From positions 1,013,434 through 1,077,433 of the forward strand of contig NW_003314276.1 in NCBI RefSeq assembly GCF_000143415.4: 64,000 bases of DNA, in the 5' to 3' direction. A program made the position numbers and the translations under genes. The notes beneath the pieces were generated by a model. The model was not told where the DNA came from and ran no database searches. It saw nothing but the letters and a program-made list of their open reading frames with translations. The stretch is from Selaginella moellendorffii (lineage: Eukaryota > Streptophyta > Lycopodiopsida > Selaginellales > Selaginellaceae). The stretch's first letter is position 1. Each line of letters starts with the position of its first letter. Shown here in pieces: positions 20,786-33,000 of the stretch.

Positions 20786-21686
20786 ATGCTTGCATCCAGC
20801 GCGGGTTTGGCCTATTTCCTTAGAAACTTATTTCGATTCGAGGTAAGCTTCTCTCTTCTCAATTCTTACTCCACAGTCTTACTTTGGATGCTTCTTTCTG
20901 CTTCCTATTGTCATCTTCGGGGCGTGGCCACTGGTCGCAAAACAATGAATGTTTTCATCTTTGCTGTATTCGAAAAACATTTGTTCTCTAGGCGATCACA
21001 GCCTTGCTTCTTCACGTCATTGCTGGTCTCAAGGCTCTTTCTTACGTCGTAGGTGTTTCCTCACACAGATTTAGATATCTCACAAACGTTTGGAATTCTT
21101 CGTCTAGTTGATGCACGGATTTCTCGGCGTTGCCATGGGGTGCTTTGTGGAGTTCGCTCGCTCGCTCGCTAGATTTCCATTCTCTAACACGCTGCTGCTC
21201 AGATGGAGAATCAACTGGGGCGTCTCGATCCTTGCTTGTACACTGGTATGCACGAAACTCGCTCGATGTTCTCACTGTCTAGAGTTGCAGGTCCGTGCTG
21301 TTGGAGCGATTGACTTTGTGTTTCTGTCCTCTTGGCTGATCAAGGAAAACACCCTCAACTTGGTTCAAAGAAATTCATTTGGCTTACTTGACCAAATGTT
21401 CCTCTTCTCTTGCAGATCACCATAAACACCCATGCTTCGCCTCGTACATGGTGGTCGGAATGGGGATCAATATCTCGCTTACCTCGCTTACAATGCCGAC
21501 CATCTATGCAGTGTTCACGTCCTTGGTAAAGTTTCTCCCAGTTTTAGATCGAAAGCTGACCTCTAGCTTATCGTGAACTGCGCATCGCTTTGTTTTCCTC
21601 CTCCATGTTTTGTACGCGATTATTCTTCAGGGCCTGGGAATCAAGTCGTCACTGGCGGTTCCTGGCTGGATGTCGAGATCCATGTA
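20786..21686 (+). pseudogene. Multi-exon membrane-protein gene, decayed copy B
   Basis: Partner of 14934-15826. The 5' exons are better kept here: MLASSAGLAYFLRNLFRFE, then AITALLLHVIAGLKALSYVV with its donor (GTAG/GTGTTT), then HGFLGVAMG and RWRINWGVSILACTL. The exon near 21417 has lost one base (CTTCGCCTCG against CTTCGCTCTCG in copy A, near 21440). That shifts the frame before SYMVVGMGINI and the conserved last exon (stop codon position 21684-21686). So copy B has a sound 5' half and a broken 3' half, the reverse of copy A. The hydrophobic segments indicate a membrane protein of unknown family. Confidence 0.5.
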
Positions 21687-22124
21687 AAATCAAAGGATGC
21701 TTACCCGGAATTCATCCTTTCGTACAGACACCATTTCTGGCGTTGATATAAAAATCGGGGATGGTGAAAATTCCAGCTTTAAGTTAGAGCACGTTCTCTC
21801 TGTTTATCAAGAAAGATGCCCAAGCCTCGCTCGAAGGAGCTACAGGCTGAACCCAGTGACCAGGAGTTCGGCTGCAAGGAATGACCAAACAAACACCACA
21901 CTTGCATCAGAAACTCAAAAAAGAAGATTCCAACGTACCTCCCACCCGGTGCAGTATGTGTCCCAGCCTCTTCGAACCTGCAAACTTGCTATAAGTACGA
22001 AATCCCAGGCGTACTCAAACCTCTATCAGCGTTCCCATGTCGATTCTGCTACCATAGTATAGTAGCGGTAGAGGTCGGGAGGCAATCGTTGATCCAGTTC
22101 CTCACTTCTTTTCGTGTTACTAGA

Positions 22125-22926
22125 TTACGGTGGTGCTTCTTTGATGGTATTTTCATCGTCCGTGGAAGGATTCCTTGTTGTTTGCTCTTCGGCATTTGCA
22201 GGAAGCACGCTCTCCGTGAATGCATCGTCATCCTCTGGGAATAGATGGCCTGTGAAAACAAAAGCAAGAATATCAAAAAGAAAAAACCATAGATGAACGA
22301 AATGGCCCCAACCTTGCTTCTTAAGTTTCTGGACGCGAAGTGAACGCAACTCCTGGAGTTTTTCAACAACTAGCACCATTTCCATCTGCAAACGAAGACG
22401 GGATAAAGTGTAAGCGAGTACATAGGCTGCACCTCTTTCTCCAATCGCAACCTCGCCTCCTTAACGGTTTTCTTTTGAGCAAAATCGTTCATCTTTTTCC
22501 ATCTGAGCAAACCTGCTGTCAAACAAGAAAGGAAGGAAGAAAGAAACTATCATACCCTCTTCTTAGCAATGTCTCTTGCAATCTCACGAGTTCTCCATTC
22601 CTCCGCTTGACGATAGGGTTCCTCGAAAAGTTTGTCCGCCTAACAACGAAGAATTGTAAGCAACGAAGCATAAAACTATAGAACAAAAGAGAAAAAGGAA
22701 ACCAGAAAGAATTGTTACTCTCCAACTTGATCCTCCTTTCCCGAAATTTTGCCACAGCAGTGATGCCGCACTTCCATCCACGACGCCTTGCAGCGGCAGG
22801 AGAAGCCCCTCGCCGAGCTGCATTTACGGCCAAATACTCGGCCTTATCAATCTCATTGCTGTTCTTCCGGACCCCGAATCCCAACGATGTAGTGCTTCCT
22901 CGCATATTCACTGAAGAGGAGGGCAT
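22125..22926 (-). CDS. Small lysine/glutamate-rich conserved protein, probably coiled coil
   Basis: Not recognised. It starts MPSSSVNMRGSTTSLGFGVR (22926) and continues AEYLAVNAARRGASPAAARR and WKCGITAVAKFRERRIKLE. The next exon reads ADKLFEEPYRQAEEWRTREI then ARDIAKKR. Then come LLRWKKMNDFAQKKTVKEAR with LRLEKE, MEMVLVVEKLQELRSLRVQK, and an acidic tail HLFPEDDDAFTESVLP ending IKEAPP (stop 22125-22127). Charged residue spacing favours long helices. The first junction is not settled, because no phase-0 GT donor follows KLE. A telo-box AAACCCTAA at 23090-23098 lies upstream. Four to five exons, roughly 190 aa. Confidence 0.6.
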
Positions 22927-23206
22927 TGCTAGCGCGCGCCTCTCCCTGCCCCTGCCCCTCGGCTCGTCTTGCAGCGATCACTTCCACCTCCAGACACCTG
23001 TGATCGATCGGCGCCGGGCTCTCAAGAAAAGAAAATGGGATCCCTGCCCTCTAAACGGAGAGCTCCCAAAACTGTCCATAAACCCTAAACTCCTATTCCA
23101 CGTGGAGCGATCTGAGCCGTTTGCTCTCAACGGTCGCGGTCTCTCTCATAATGTTAATAGAGCTTACAGATGCTCATCGAATGGAATCTCATGGGCAAAA
23201 CAAGCA

Positions 23207-24379
23207 CTACGTAGTGCGCCGACTCACCTGCTTATTAGCGAAGTGAGGTAAGGATGAAAATCTCAAAGGATACCTTTTCACAGAAGGTAGCAACACGAGC
23301 TGGAGCCAATGGAACAGGAGTGTTGTAGCTCGAATGATGAAGTGTTCCGTCCACAGCCAAGACAATACTCTTCAAGAATGGCGCAATGTTATACTAGAGT
23401 ACCTGGCTTCGTTTGGTAGTTAAAGGTAGTTATTCTAACACGAAAAAAAAAGAAGCTTACTTCCCAGATATCTGGAAGAGGTCCCCCGCATTCGTCGTAC
23501 GTGGCTCTCTTGGTCTTCTACGGCAGGAACAAAGATCGAATGATACTCGGCTTGACTCACGATGGGGGAGGATTACTTTGCAGACGATTCCAGTTACTCA
23601 TACTTTCTTGCTTCTTAAAAAGCACTTTCAAGTCTGGCTCAAGACGTAGCATGCTGACTGCTCGGCAGCTTGTTGAATGTTACTTAGCATTCAACACCAC
23701 GTCCATTAAAATCACGTTGGCTCCTGGTTGTGCTCAGGCAGGACTTGAAATTGCTCCAATTCATGGATAAGGGAGCAATCTACAGGATTCAGTAGCATCG
23801 CATGAGAGAATTAAGCATCAATCTAGTGAGGGCTTGGTCACGGCAGCGGCATGGATCGAACAGAGGGAGATGACGAGGGCAAGAACGAGAGGAATCGCGC
23901 GCAACAGAGGGACAAGAGGAATCACTTGCAAGAACGAGAGGAATTGATTGTAGCAGCAAGAGAATGGGAGTGGAATGCTTACCGAGCCTGTGGGGGTGTA
24001 GAGCGCCACTAAATCGCTCCACCTCGATTTTGCACACAAATCTAGTGGCTCCTCGAAAGCGTCACCTTTCATGCTCAGACAAAACATAACAACTGTTGAA
24101 TGGAATGGATCAAAGTAGGCATCATAACCGGCGCCGAAAGGATGAGGAGGATGAGGCAACACTCCGAAGTCCTCCCCTAGTTAGAAGCTACTAGGAAAAC
24201 AAACGTACCTCACCAGAAAGGTGTAGAGGATGACGAGCTTGTTGTTCGCTTTGAGCGCGCGCGATTTTTGTGTAGGGGTCTTCTGCTGGAGTTGCCGCTG
24301 ATGTTGGTGTTGATATAGCCAGATTGCGGCCTGGAAGGCCTGTGCTTGTACTTGATCGGAGGCGAGAGCTGTAGCTCAT
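23207..24379 (-). CDS. Unrecognised multi-exon gene
   Basis: Several exon blocks join in phase. The frame from MSYSSRLRSSTSTGLPGRNL (24379) reaches RHPLHLSGE with a strong donor (GAG/GTACGT). It joins GEDFGVLPHPPHPFGAGYDA (from 24176), which ends at ALYTPTGS (23983, donor GTAAGC). Further on, TYDECGGPLPDIWE ends at 23461 (donor GTAAGC), and a 67-nt intron leads to a 40-codon exon, 23393-23274, with YNIAPFLKSIVLAVDGTLHH. A possible stop is at 23207. The part between 23982 and 23520 was not resolved, so the gene could also be broken there. A RING-like piece (HMSCMADTNSKSNWCPVC) at about 24600 on the same strand may be an upstream exon. No family assigned. Confidence 0.4.
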
Positions 24380-24649
24380 GCAGAGCTTCTCCCTTCTGGA
24401 GACTTTTCAGCAATTCAAACTGTGTCACAGTCAGTCGAGAGAAAAGAAATCACTAGACTCCCTGTTTCCACATTGGTTCCCGTGCTTCGTTCGTGACCTT
24501 TCCCTTTACGATCTTGAGGAAAGCTCCCATTGTTGCAATTTGGATCCATGCCTACCATGCAAACCGGGCACCAGTTTGACTTCGAGTTAGTGTCCGCCAT
24601 GCAGCTCATGTGGACTAAAACACATGAGAAAAATTTGATCTTCCACAAA

Positions 24650-25660
24650 CGTGTGACTACAGATGCTGCAGCTGGCAGTCAAGGGACTTAATCCATGGAC
24701 ACTTTCAGTGTTTGAATGTCGTGAAACATGTCAGTTTCAAGTATCCGTGTAGGACAACAGTAAGTCCTTGTTAAGAATAAACTGGCCGTGACATCGTAAA
24801 GTTGGTCATTGAAGTATTCAAGAGTTATACAGAAAGCTTGTAAGATGAACAAAATTAGTTAAAGCACTGAAAGAATAAAAAGAAAAGAAAATAGGTGTTT
24901 TACATGTTCTTCTTAACAAGGTGATGGGAGAGATTACAGCCACCTGGAATTCTGTCAATGCAGTTCCCTTCAGATATCACGAAGTTAAAAGTATGGCGTG
25001 GTCAAGAAACATACTATAAAGTGCGGATACGTCGTCTCCTTTTCGTGTATAGACCAACGCGGGAACAATGCTTACCCGCATCAGGATGCCAGTCTTCCGC
25101 GGAAACCATCATATGTGGATGTCCATATGAATTCAATGGAGATTTTCTTCTATGGAAGGAAGATGTTGCATGTATGAAGTGATTGTCCCAGCCTTGGCTC
25201 TTGGCGCTGTGCAAGCCCCGTCATCCTAAACGAATCTCAGCTTGTACAGCCTCGAAGTGCACATATCCTCTACTACACACTTGAGAAATTTCCAACTCAA
25301 ACACAGGTCATCAGTTCAAATTCTCTCCTTTCGCCTCTTTTATCCATCAAGATTTGCGTGCATGTAGTGAATGCAGTGAGGACCACAGTGTGTGCTCCAT
25401 AACCTTTTCTAGGAGTGTCAAGTGTAACTTCTTCAAAACTTTATAGCCATTGTTCATTTTGCAACCTGGAGCATAAATATGATATTGGGGCCACATATAG
25501 ATGGAACATTACATGCACGCAAATCTTCCTAGACAAATGGATAAAAGAGGAGAGAATTTGCACTGATGTGTCCTCCTGGCAGGCTTGGAAGCTACCCTGT
25601 AATCCTTTCATCAACACAATATAGCCAGCTGCAGTCTGTCAATCAAGAATAGAAAAAAAA
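24650..25660. other. Intergenic sequence without a supportable gene
   Basis: Only short frames on both strands, none with recognisable motifs or clean splice joins. Base composition is intermediate between the gene islands and the AT-rich desert that follows. Confidence 0.5.
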
Positions 25661-25870
25661 AGGACATGTCTAGTCAGAGATTTATAAGTGGTTGTCAAAG
25701 TTTAACTTTATTAATACATTCCCATTTGAATACAATTAAGAATACAAAACTAAGTAAAACAAATTACATACCATTAAGTACAATTCTTTTATTTCCAACT
25801 ATGTGCAATTCATGTACAAGCACCATGATAAATAGAAAAAAAAGAACAAATTATTCAATGTAATTTCTAA

Positions 25871-25917
<47 letters not shown>

Positions 25918-27600
25918 ATATGTGTTTATATCTTACTTTCAACAACTAGGGAATTTAATAATATGTTGAAAGTTAGTTATTTGAAAGGGAGGAAATGCAA
26001 GTTAGTTTCCATAACAACCCTTTTATTCGGCAAAGATTTTGCAATTTAAGTTAGCTATGAATCCTTAGATTTTGTTGCACATTAATGTAATATATTTATT
26101 TAAAACAGTTTTGATTACTTTTTTTAAATTTTAAAAAATGGAATATATTAATAAAATTTTTATTTTAGAAAGAAAGATATACATGATTGTAAAGATGCCA
26201 TAAAGTGGAAATATCTATATTATTTAATAAAATTAACTTTATTATAGTAAATGTTGAGCTTTGAAAGCCTTGTGTTACTGGTGAATCAAAATGCTTACAT
26301 AATAATCACAAATTTAATATAAATGCCAACATTAAAATAAAATATATAATTTAAATTATTACAAATTTTTTTATAATATATTATTATCTCTTATTTTATA
26401 AAGAAATGGACATAAGATTAAAATATTTATAGAAAATAAGTTAAAGTATAATTTATGAAAAAATTATATATAAATAATGAGTATTTAGAGTCACACAAAA
26501 CTTGATTTTAGTCATATAGTTTTAGAGCCATCTGAAAATTTATGAAAATATACATTGTTTAATATTTGTATGAACATATAAAGAAAGGTAAAACTTAAAA
26601 ACAATTTGATTCTTTTTTAAACTTTGGAATCTAAGTTTTCAGTGATGATAAAAAAATTAGTAAAAATTATGGTTTCCATGTAATTTTTTAAATATTAATG
26701 GTATTTTAGCTCTTTTTATTATATTTTATAATATTTAAGTATTTCTATCATGTATATACACATGATAAAGCATGATACTCATCAATTAAATGGTAAAAAC
26801 TAATAATAATATCTTTAAAAAGAAGTAAATTAGAGTATAATAAATTTTGACAAAATTAATATTAATTTTTTTATATATTTTAAATTATTTTAAAAATTAA
26901 ATTTGGGTTTTACCTTGCCCAACGTAATCTTCCATATGTGCATGCTATTGCATCTTATTTAATAAAAAGGAGAAACGCTTCACAAATTGCGAATGAGGTT
27001 TCAATTTTGTATTCCAATCTTTAAAGTTTAAAATTTCCATTGCAATCAAGATTAAAAAGAGAAACCCTTTTCCATGATAAAAATAAATAACTCTATTATG
27101 TATTTTGTATTTTTATAGCTTATGTTTATAAATGTACTAAATAAAAATTAAATATTTTTTACTTAAAGAAGAATATTTTAAGTATTTTAAATATTCTAAT
27201 TAAATATTATATAAATAATTTAATTTAATTTTTTCTTTATTGCAAATAATTTAGATAGAGAAGACAATTAAAAAGCTGAAAAAAGATATAAATTTGTTTT
27301 GGATAAGAAAAAATAATATAAACATATCCAAAAATATTTGTGTTAAGTAGCTATAATGGATAGATTAATATAAGCTTTGACTATGATAGGATCTTTTGGA
27401 TTTGCCAAAACAATATAAGAATATACTGTATATGGTTAAATGGTCTATTTGATCATATATTTAATATTTAAGAGATTTTAGACAGTAATATACTTTTTTA
27501 TATAAATACATCTTTAAAGTTTTATCTAAACACATGTATGCTAACATTAAGAGTGAGGTTTAAATTTTAGCTTAATTTTAGTCTAGAATTATAAAATCCA
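25660..27600. other. AT-rich gene-free region
   Basis: About 1.9 kb of extremely AT-rich sequence with no frame longer than chance. It contains the TA microsatellite at 25872-25915. Composition changes abruptly at about 27,615, where the upstream region of the MYB gene begins. Confidence 0.7.
25872..25915. repeat. (TA)22 microsatellite
   Basis: Uninterrupted TA dinucleotide run of about 44 bp, likely length-variable and able to form a cruciform. No other tract of this length occurs in the window. Confidence 0.95.
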
Positions 27601-27614
27601 AATTATTGATATAC

Positions 27615-28270
27615 TTTAGGGAGCCGGTCAACTTCACGGACTCGCCAACGTGTCAGCCCTCGTGTGCACTCTTTCTCTCCGCGTTCTCTGGCAGAGACGG
27701 GCTGTATTTAATGAAGGCTAGCGTCCTTGGTGTTAAGGACACCGCCCGTTGACTTGGAGCTGCCAGAAAGCCACGCTCTGTCGTTTATACGTACATACGC
27801 TTTCGGGGGCATACAGTGTCGGCGGCTCCATTTTACCCTTTACGTTGGCATCGTTCCGTACCGGGTCCGTATTGCTCAAAAGTTGAACGCTAGATGCATC
27901 GTCAACGCCGGTGGAGTACGGCGTCTCCACGCGCCAAATTTCATCCACTAGTCAACTCATATACGATGCTCTAATCGTATCGCATCTTCATTCATACGAT
28001 AACAAGAAAGCCCTAAACTCTCCCAGTCGCACACGTGGCCAGCGAGTTGACGGCCGTGACGCAGTAAAGTCTACGCTATTATGGGCCACTGCCAATTTAT
28101 ACACATACGACAATCTCTACCCCTTTTTTTTGGCTCACGCTACACAGCTAAGACAGCGGAATGACGGGATTCCGCCAAATTAAACGGTAAAACGCCAGAT
28201 TAGTGGAAATGGATTAACCGGGCTGGTTTAACTTTAACTTCGGTATTAATTAAGCGTGAAACTTCGTGTG
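27615..28270 (+). promoter_or_regulatory. Upstream region of the MYB gene with clustered W-box cores and a G-box
   Basis: Five TTGAC cores occur in about 430 bp: 27626-27631 (minus, TTGACC), 27749-27754 (TTGACT), about 27900-27905 (minus, TTGACG), 27950-27955 (minus, TTGACT) and 28047-28052 (TTGACG). Three of these fit the full WRKY site TTGACY. A G-box CACGTG lies at 28032-28037. The region is GC-richer than the desert upstream. WRKY control is inferred from the motifs only. Confidence 0.5.
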
Positions 28271-28636
28271 TGCTGGGGTGTGCCAGGTATATAATTTTTT
28301 GGAGGAACTTCTTCCACGGCGGTCAAGAGAGAGAGGCGCAAACGAAGAAGAGAAAGAAGGAAGAGGAAGAAGAAAAAACTTTGTGTGCTATAGCTTGAGA
28401 TTCGCTCGCTCGAAATTTCCGCTGGTGCGCCTCGCGTTTAAAGAAATCACTCTTTCCTCCCTTTGGAAATTGGAAGAAAGGCGTCGATTTTCTTGGGGAT
28501 CTCGATGGTTTTGGCGTCCGGTGGGAGCTCACATTGCGAGGAATTCGATTTGGTGTGGCGGAGGAGTTGTGATCGGCGGCGAGGAAATCTAGCGTGAGAG
28601 TTGCTGCCGAGCGATCCAGAGAGTAGTATAAGGGAG

Positions 28637-30022
28637 ATGGGGCGAGCTCCCTGTTGTGACAAAGCGGGGCTCAAGAAGGGGCCGTGGACGCCCGAGGAGG
28701 ATCAAAAGCTCGTGGCTTACATCCAGAGGCACGGGCATGGGAGCTGGCGAGCATTGCCCAAGAATGCTGGTGAGCAATTTGGAGTGGAGCTTCTTCTCTC
28801 TCGAATCGTTTTCTCACAGAAATCGTGAATTCCTCCAGGGCTCCTGCGATGTGGGAAGAGCTGCCGGTTGCGATGGACGAATTACCTCCGCCCGGACATC
28901 AAGCGCGGGCGATTCTCGGTCGAGGAGGAGGAGATGATCATCCGGCTCCACGCGATTCTCGGCAACAGGTGTGGAAAAAAGGAGTTTTTTTTTGGTGGTC
29001 GTGGTCGTGTGTGAGATTTTCTTTCTCTTTGTTTGTTCCTTGCGCGTCCCTCTCATGTGTTCTTCGTGTTCTTCGCAAATTCCCCTCCAAGCACATCGCG
29101 AATTGGTGTCTCATGGCTGTGATTGATCTCTAGGTGGTCTGCGATTGCCGGGCATCTCCCAGGAAGAACAGACAACGAGATCAAGAACTACTGGAACACC
29201 CACCTCAAGAAGCGATTGCTCCAGATGGGCATCGATCCGGTCACGCACAAGGCGGCAGCCGCGGCGCGCATTGGAATGGGGATCATGGAGCACTGCCTCT
29301 TGGATCATCACCACGCCACCCTCTTCTCCAAGCCCGCGAGCTTCCTCTTCTCCTCCCACCTCTCCGCGGCCAATTCCACCTCCTCCTCCACCTCCTCGGC
29401 CAACTCCTCGTCACACATGGCACAGTGGGAGATCGCGCGCCAGGAGGCCGAGGCGCGCCTCGCCCGCGATTACATCCGCCTCGCCCAGCAGCAGCAGCAA
29501 TCGCAAGGCCAGAGCGACGACCACGAGCTCCACCAGCATTTGTGGACGATGCCAGCGCTAGATCACGGGAATTCCTCGCCATCCTCGCAGCTCCAGAGCT
29601 CGGATCTGGCCTCGCAGCTCCAATTCCAGTTGCAGCTCCAGCAATTCCACCACAATCACGCGTCCCCGACCTCGACGCTGTGGTCTCCGGAGGGATCCGC
29701 GAGCCCGCCCAGCTCCACCACTACTCTGTTCGCCCCGGATCAATCCGTGGATAGCAGCGGCTTCTTCTGCTGGAATCACGCGCCCAAGCGCGAGGTGGAG
29801 GGCAGCGACGAGATCCTGGCTGGGATGGGAGGAATTCTCCCGGGTTTGTCCTCGGTGGTGAGCCCTGCCAGTGGGTTGGGCGAGGTGTTTGATCCTCTCA
29901 CGGATTGCGAGCTCCAAGACCACAAGCAGGAGACTCTGGCCGTGCTCGAGTGGCCCGATGCCGGCCCATCGCACAGCAAAGATTACTGGAGCAACGTCTT
30001 GAAGCTGGTCGGATCATCGTGA
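28637..30022 (+). CDS. R2R3-MYB transcription factor
   Basis: Three exons (28637-28769, 28839-28968, 29134-30022), 383 aa, with introns at the two classic R2R3-MYB positions. R2: [20 protein letters not shown] ... [36 protein letters not shown]3: [40 protein letters not shown]. All the spaced tryptophans, or their usual replacement in R3, are present. The R3 bHLH-contact signature ([DE]Lx2[RK]x3L) is not met (EMIIRLHAI), so partnership with bHLH proteins is unlikely. [12 protein letters not shown] follows R3, as in many angiosperm subgroups. The C-terminal 250 residues are low-complexity (Ser, Gln, His) with an acidic end (LAVLEWPD), suggesting an activation region. It is a nuclear DNA-binding regulator; the target pathway cannot be read from sequence. 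Start chosen at MGRAPCC by family comparison. Confidence 0.95.
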
Positions 30023-33000
30023 TCCATCACACCAACCATGGTTTTTCTTTCTTTTTTTTTTTCTTCTCTCTCTTGGTTCTCGTGATCCTCCATTCCGTAC
30101 AACTGATCAAAGGATGGGTGGGTTCTTCCGTCAACTTAGCAAGCGCTACACTTTCATTTACACACTTTGGAGGATTGATGGACAGCGCACGGCAAAACGC
30201 TAACTTGTTCTTGTTTGGACTGGGAAGAAATCGTTTCCAGTCGGGTTTGCTTCTTCCATCATCGATCTCGCTCGTCTCGTTTAGTTTTTCGTCTCACCCG
30301 CCAGCTCCGCTTCCTCGATCCATCCCAAAATTCTCATTCATTTGGCCTGCGCGTCCATTTAATGCCCTCCGGGTCGCTTCTCTCCCCCGGCCTTGCTCCT
30401 TTTGGCTACAACACAACACCAAAGTTACAGAGCGGACGACTAAACAAAGCTGGCTGCTGGCGAGCGAAGCAAAATCCATCTTTGCTCTCTCAGAGATCTC
30501 TGGATTTTGTAGAGTCTTACTACGATTCGCGAATCCATCATCCAACCATATAAATATAAAGTGTAAATCCTGTTCGATCTTCTCGTGAGTAAAGAGAAGT
30601 AGTCTTAACTTTGAATGCTAGTTTACTTACCAGGTCCTTGTTCCAACTTCCAGGATCCGGGAATTTCCTCCATGCTTAGTTTATGCACACTTGATTTATT
30701 CAAGGCGACTTATTCCAAGTATCCTGGGACCTCAGGCAAGAACAAGAGAACAAAAGGCTTGCGTTAGCCATGGAGAAGGAAGGATTTGTGTGTGTGAACA
30801 CATTACCTCTTCAAGCGAATCTACGTGTGCATGGACGCCGACTTATCCTTGATGGTTTTTGGTCTTCCGTCACCCTCCAGAGCTTTCTAAAGTCGAGAAC
30901 ACCAAAACAAAGTGAGACAAAGTAGACCAAGGATTGATTACACCTGCGTGCTCGAGGACGGAACCATCAAGGCGGCATAAGCACCAAGACAAAACGACCA
31001 CACAAAGAAAATATTTTCCTTCTGCAATCGATTCTGGAGTGAGTGTGCCCCCGCTGGATCAACTTTTCGCGATCTTGTCCATTGACTTTTGCGCAGCTCT
31101 CTCGACAGCGAATGCTCCTGGGATCTCAGCCACAACACATTACCACCACCTCGATGGAAATTCTCGCGAGCTGGAAGCAAAAACAAGAGAGGTCACAAGT
31201 TTCAAATCCTTTCCTCTTTGTCAACGTACCTTTGTTTGGAAAAGCCACGCAGGAGCAACCACGCGGCCTGTGTGACGTTAGAAGAAATTGTACCACGCCT
31301 TTTGGGGCCGAGAGAGTGGGTTCCACTGTGTGATCGTCATCCACACCAGCCTTTACCATCGTCTTTCCAAGCATGCATGTCCGCCGGGAATTGGCTCCAT
31401 TTAATGCCGTGAACTTTGAGTGGAACTCTCAGCCTTTGCCCCGTCGTCATCGCTGATTCACCGTCTCTGTGTTACTAGCTGTCTGTCGCGTGGACTTCAT
31501 AAATCTTCTTCTGAACAGATCTCTCTCCATCCCCTGACTCTGTTTTTTTAATCCCTTCTTCTTCGTCGCTGCTGCTTCTTCTTCTTCTTCTTCTTCCACT
31601 TCGTCCCCAGCTATGATATGACCACCACCAAAGTCGTCTGGGCGGCGTAATTCCCATCCCGGAGCATAAACGACGACTTCGTGGAGGATGTGGGCTTGAT
31701 GTGTGTCGGGACAAACCACCAGCGTGGACTAAGTTGCGATGCCATCACCGGCACTTCCGAAAGATACGGATTGATCTTCTGTGGTCCTCTTCTCCGCCTC
31801 AAAATCCTTTCTTTGCATCGGTCAAGTCAGTCGCGGTCGTCGTTGTCTTAAAAATAAAAGAGGAAGAGAAAAAGGTAGACCGCGCTGCCGCTGACGAACG
31901 AGTGAGAGCATAAACTTGGTGTTGTCGTCGACGTCGAACTTTCGCAACGCGAGATTTACGAGGGGGGTTGACTCTGGAGCTCAAATCTCAATGGCCAGCT
32001 ACTGTAACCACTGCCACTGTTGCGGCTGCTGCTGTGTCTTCTCTGCTTTGTCAATCTTCGACAAAAAGCTCACTCTTTTCGGTCTTGGCGAAACAGTTTC
32101 TCGTCCCAGTCTCGGCGCCCGCAATCCGCGTCGGAGGAAAAGCAAAAAAAAACTCTCCGCCACCACCTCCTTTACGAGTGATGGAGATGGTCCGTCCGCG
32201 GCCCCATCATTTCCTCGTCTTCCTTCACACTCTACACCACTGCTGGCTGCTGCTCGTGCTGCTGGATCACATGATTCTGACCATGCTGCTCTGATCTCCC
32301 CCGCCCCTCACTTTCACCAGCGCGAGATCCGCACGCAACTTAAAAAAAAGGGGGAGCGAGAGCGTCGCAAGGACCTTCCAAAACTAGCTCTCGCGTCTTT
32401 CCCCTGTAACCTGTAGCCCATCCCTGCTAGAGCCTGTCCTGCCAGCTCCAAAAAGCGATAACGCCTCCTCTCGTCTCGACACTTCAGTGTGGTCCTCTCC
32501 TACGGAGTCCGATCAGCGGGAAAAAAAAAAGAAGCTTTTTTCCGCCAAAAGGACGTGTCCTCTTCCCTGTGCTGCTCCTCCATGCCTGCCTTCTCCTCTC
32601 CTTTGCATTGAATTGCGAGGGAACCATAGTTTAGTGGATCTAACTGATTTCGGTTGGTCCTCGCTCCTTGTCCAAAACAACCAGGCATTTATACCAAAAG
32701 CGGTGACTTGAATGACCAATCTTGCCTGTGCACATGATCTTGTCACCAGTTGTATCCCAATTAGAGCTCTTTGTGGAAGGAGCGAAGCACACGGACCACC
32801 ATGGCCAGCTTTCCGTGCTCCCTGCCAAGAGTGACAAAACAATGTGAAGCTCAAATATCAGGTATGATGGGAACGGTACCGTGACAACCGAATGTGCAGT
32901 GTTGCCAAAGCGAAAGGAGAGATTCTTTTTGGGATTTTGAGAGTTTAATCTTTGTTTTTCTGGATGCCAGGAAGGAAGAGAGAAAATGGAGGTGGTGTTT

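Larger units (their letters stand above)
16009..21874. repeat. Tandem segmental duplication, unit B (5.87 kb)
   Basis: Second copy of the unit starting at 9681. Differences from unit A include a 13-bp deletion near 16113, a rearranged patch near 16240-16300, loss of about 265 bp at 18544 (equivalent to A 12404-12668), several 1-20 bp indels, and scattered substitutions. Most of the copy is nearly identical to A. After 21874 the sequence (GCAAGGAATGACC) is unique again. Confidence 0.95.

Noticed and set aside
25872-25915. TA run considered as a possible array or replication feature
   Set aside because: Simple dinucleotide microsatellite with no spacers or conserved repeat units.
29134-29754. 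206- and 138-codon alternative plus-strand frames in the third MYB exon
   Set aside because: Shadow frames of the biased Ser/Gln-rich MYB tail; the MYB repeat splicing fixes the real frame.
31447-31719. Minus-strand 90-codon frame with a Glu run
   Set aside because: The acidic run comes from a CTT microsatellite; no homologous motif or splice context.
31916-32416. 166-codon plus-strand frame
   Set aside because: Low-complexity Cys/Ser/Pro composition, no ATG context, no motif and no adjoining exon.
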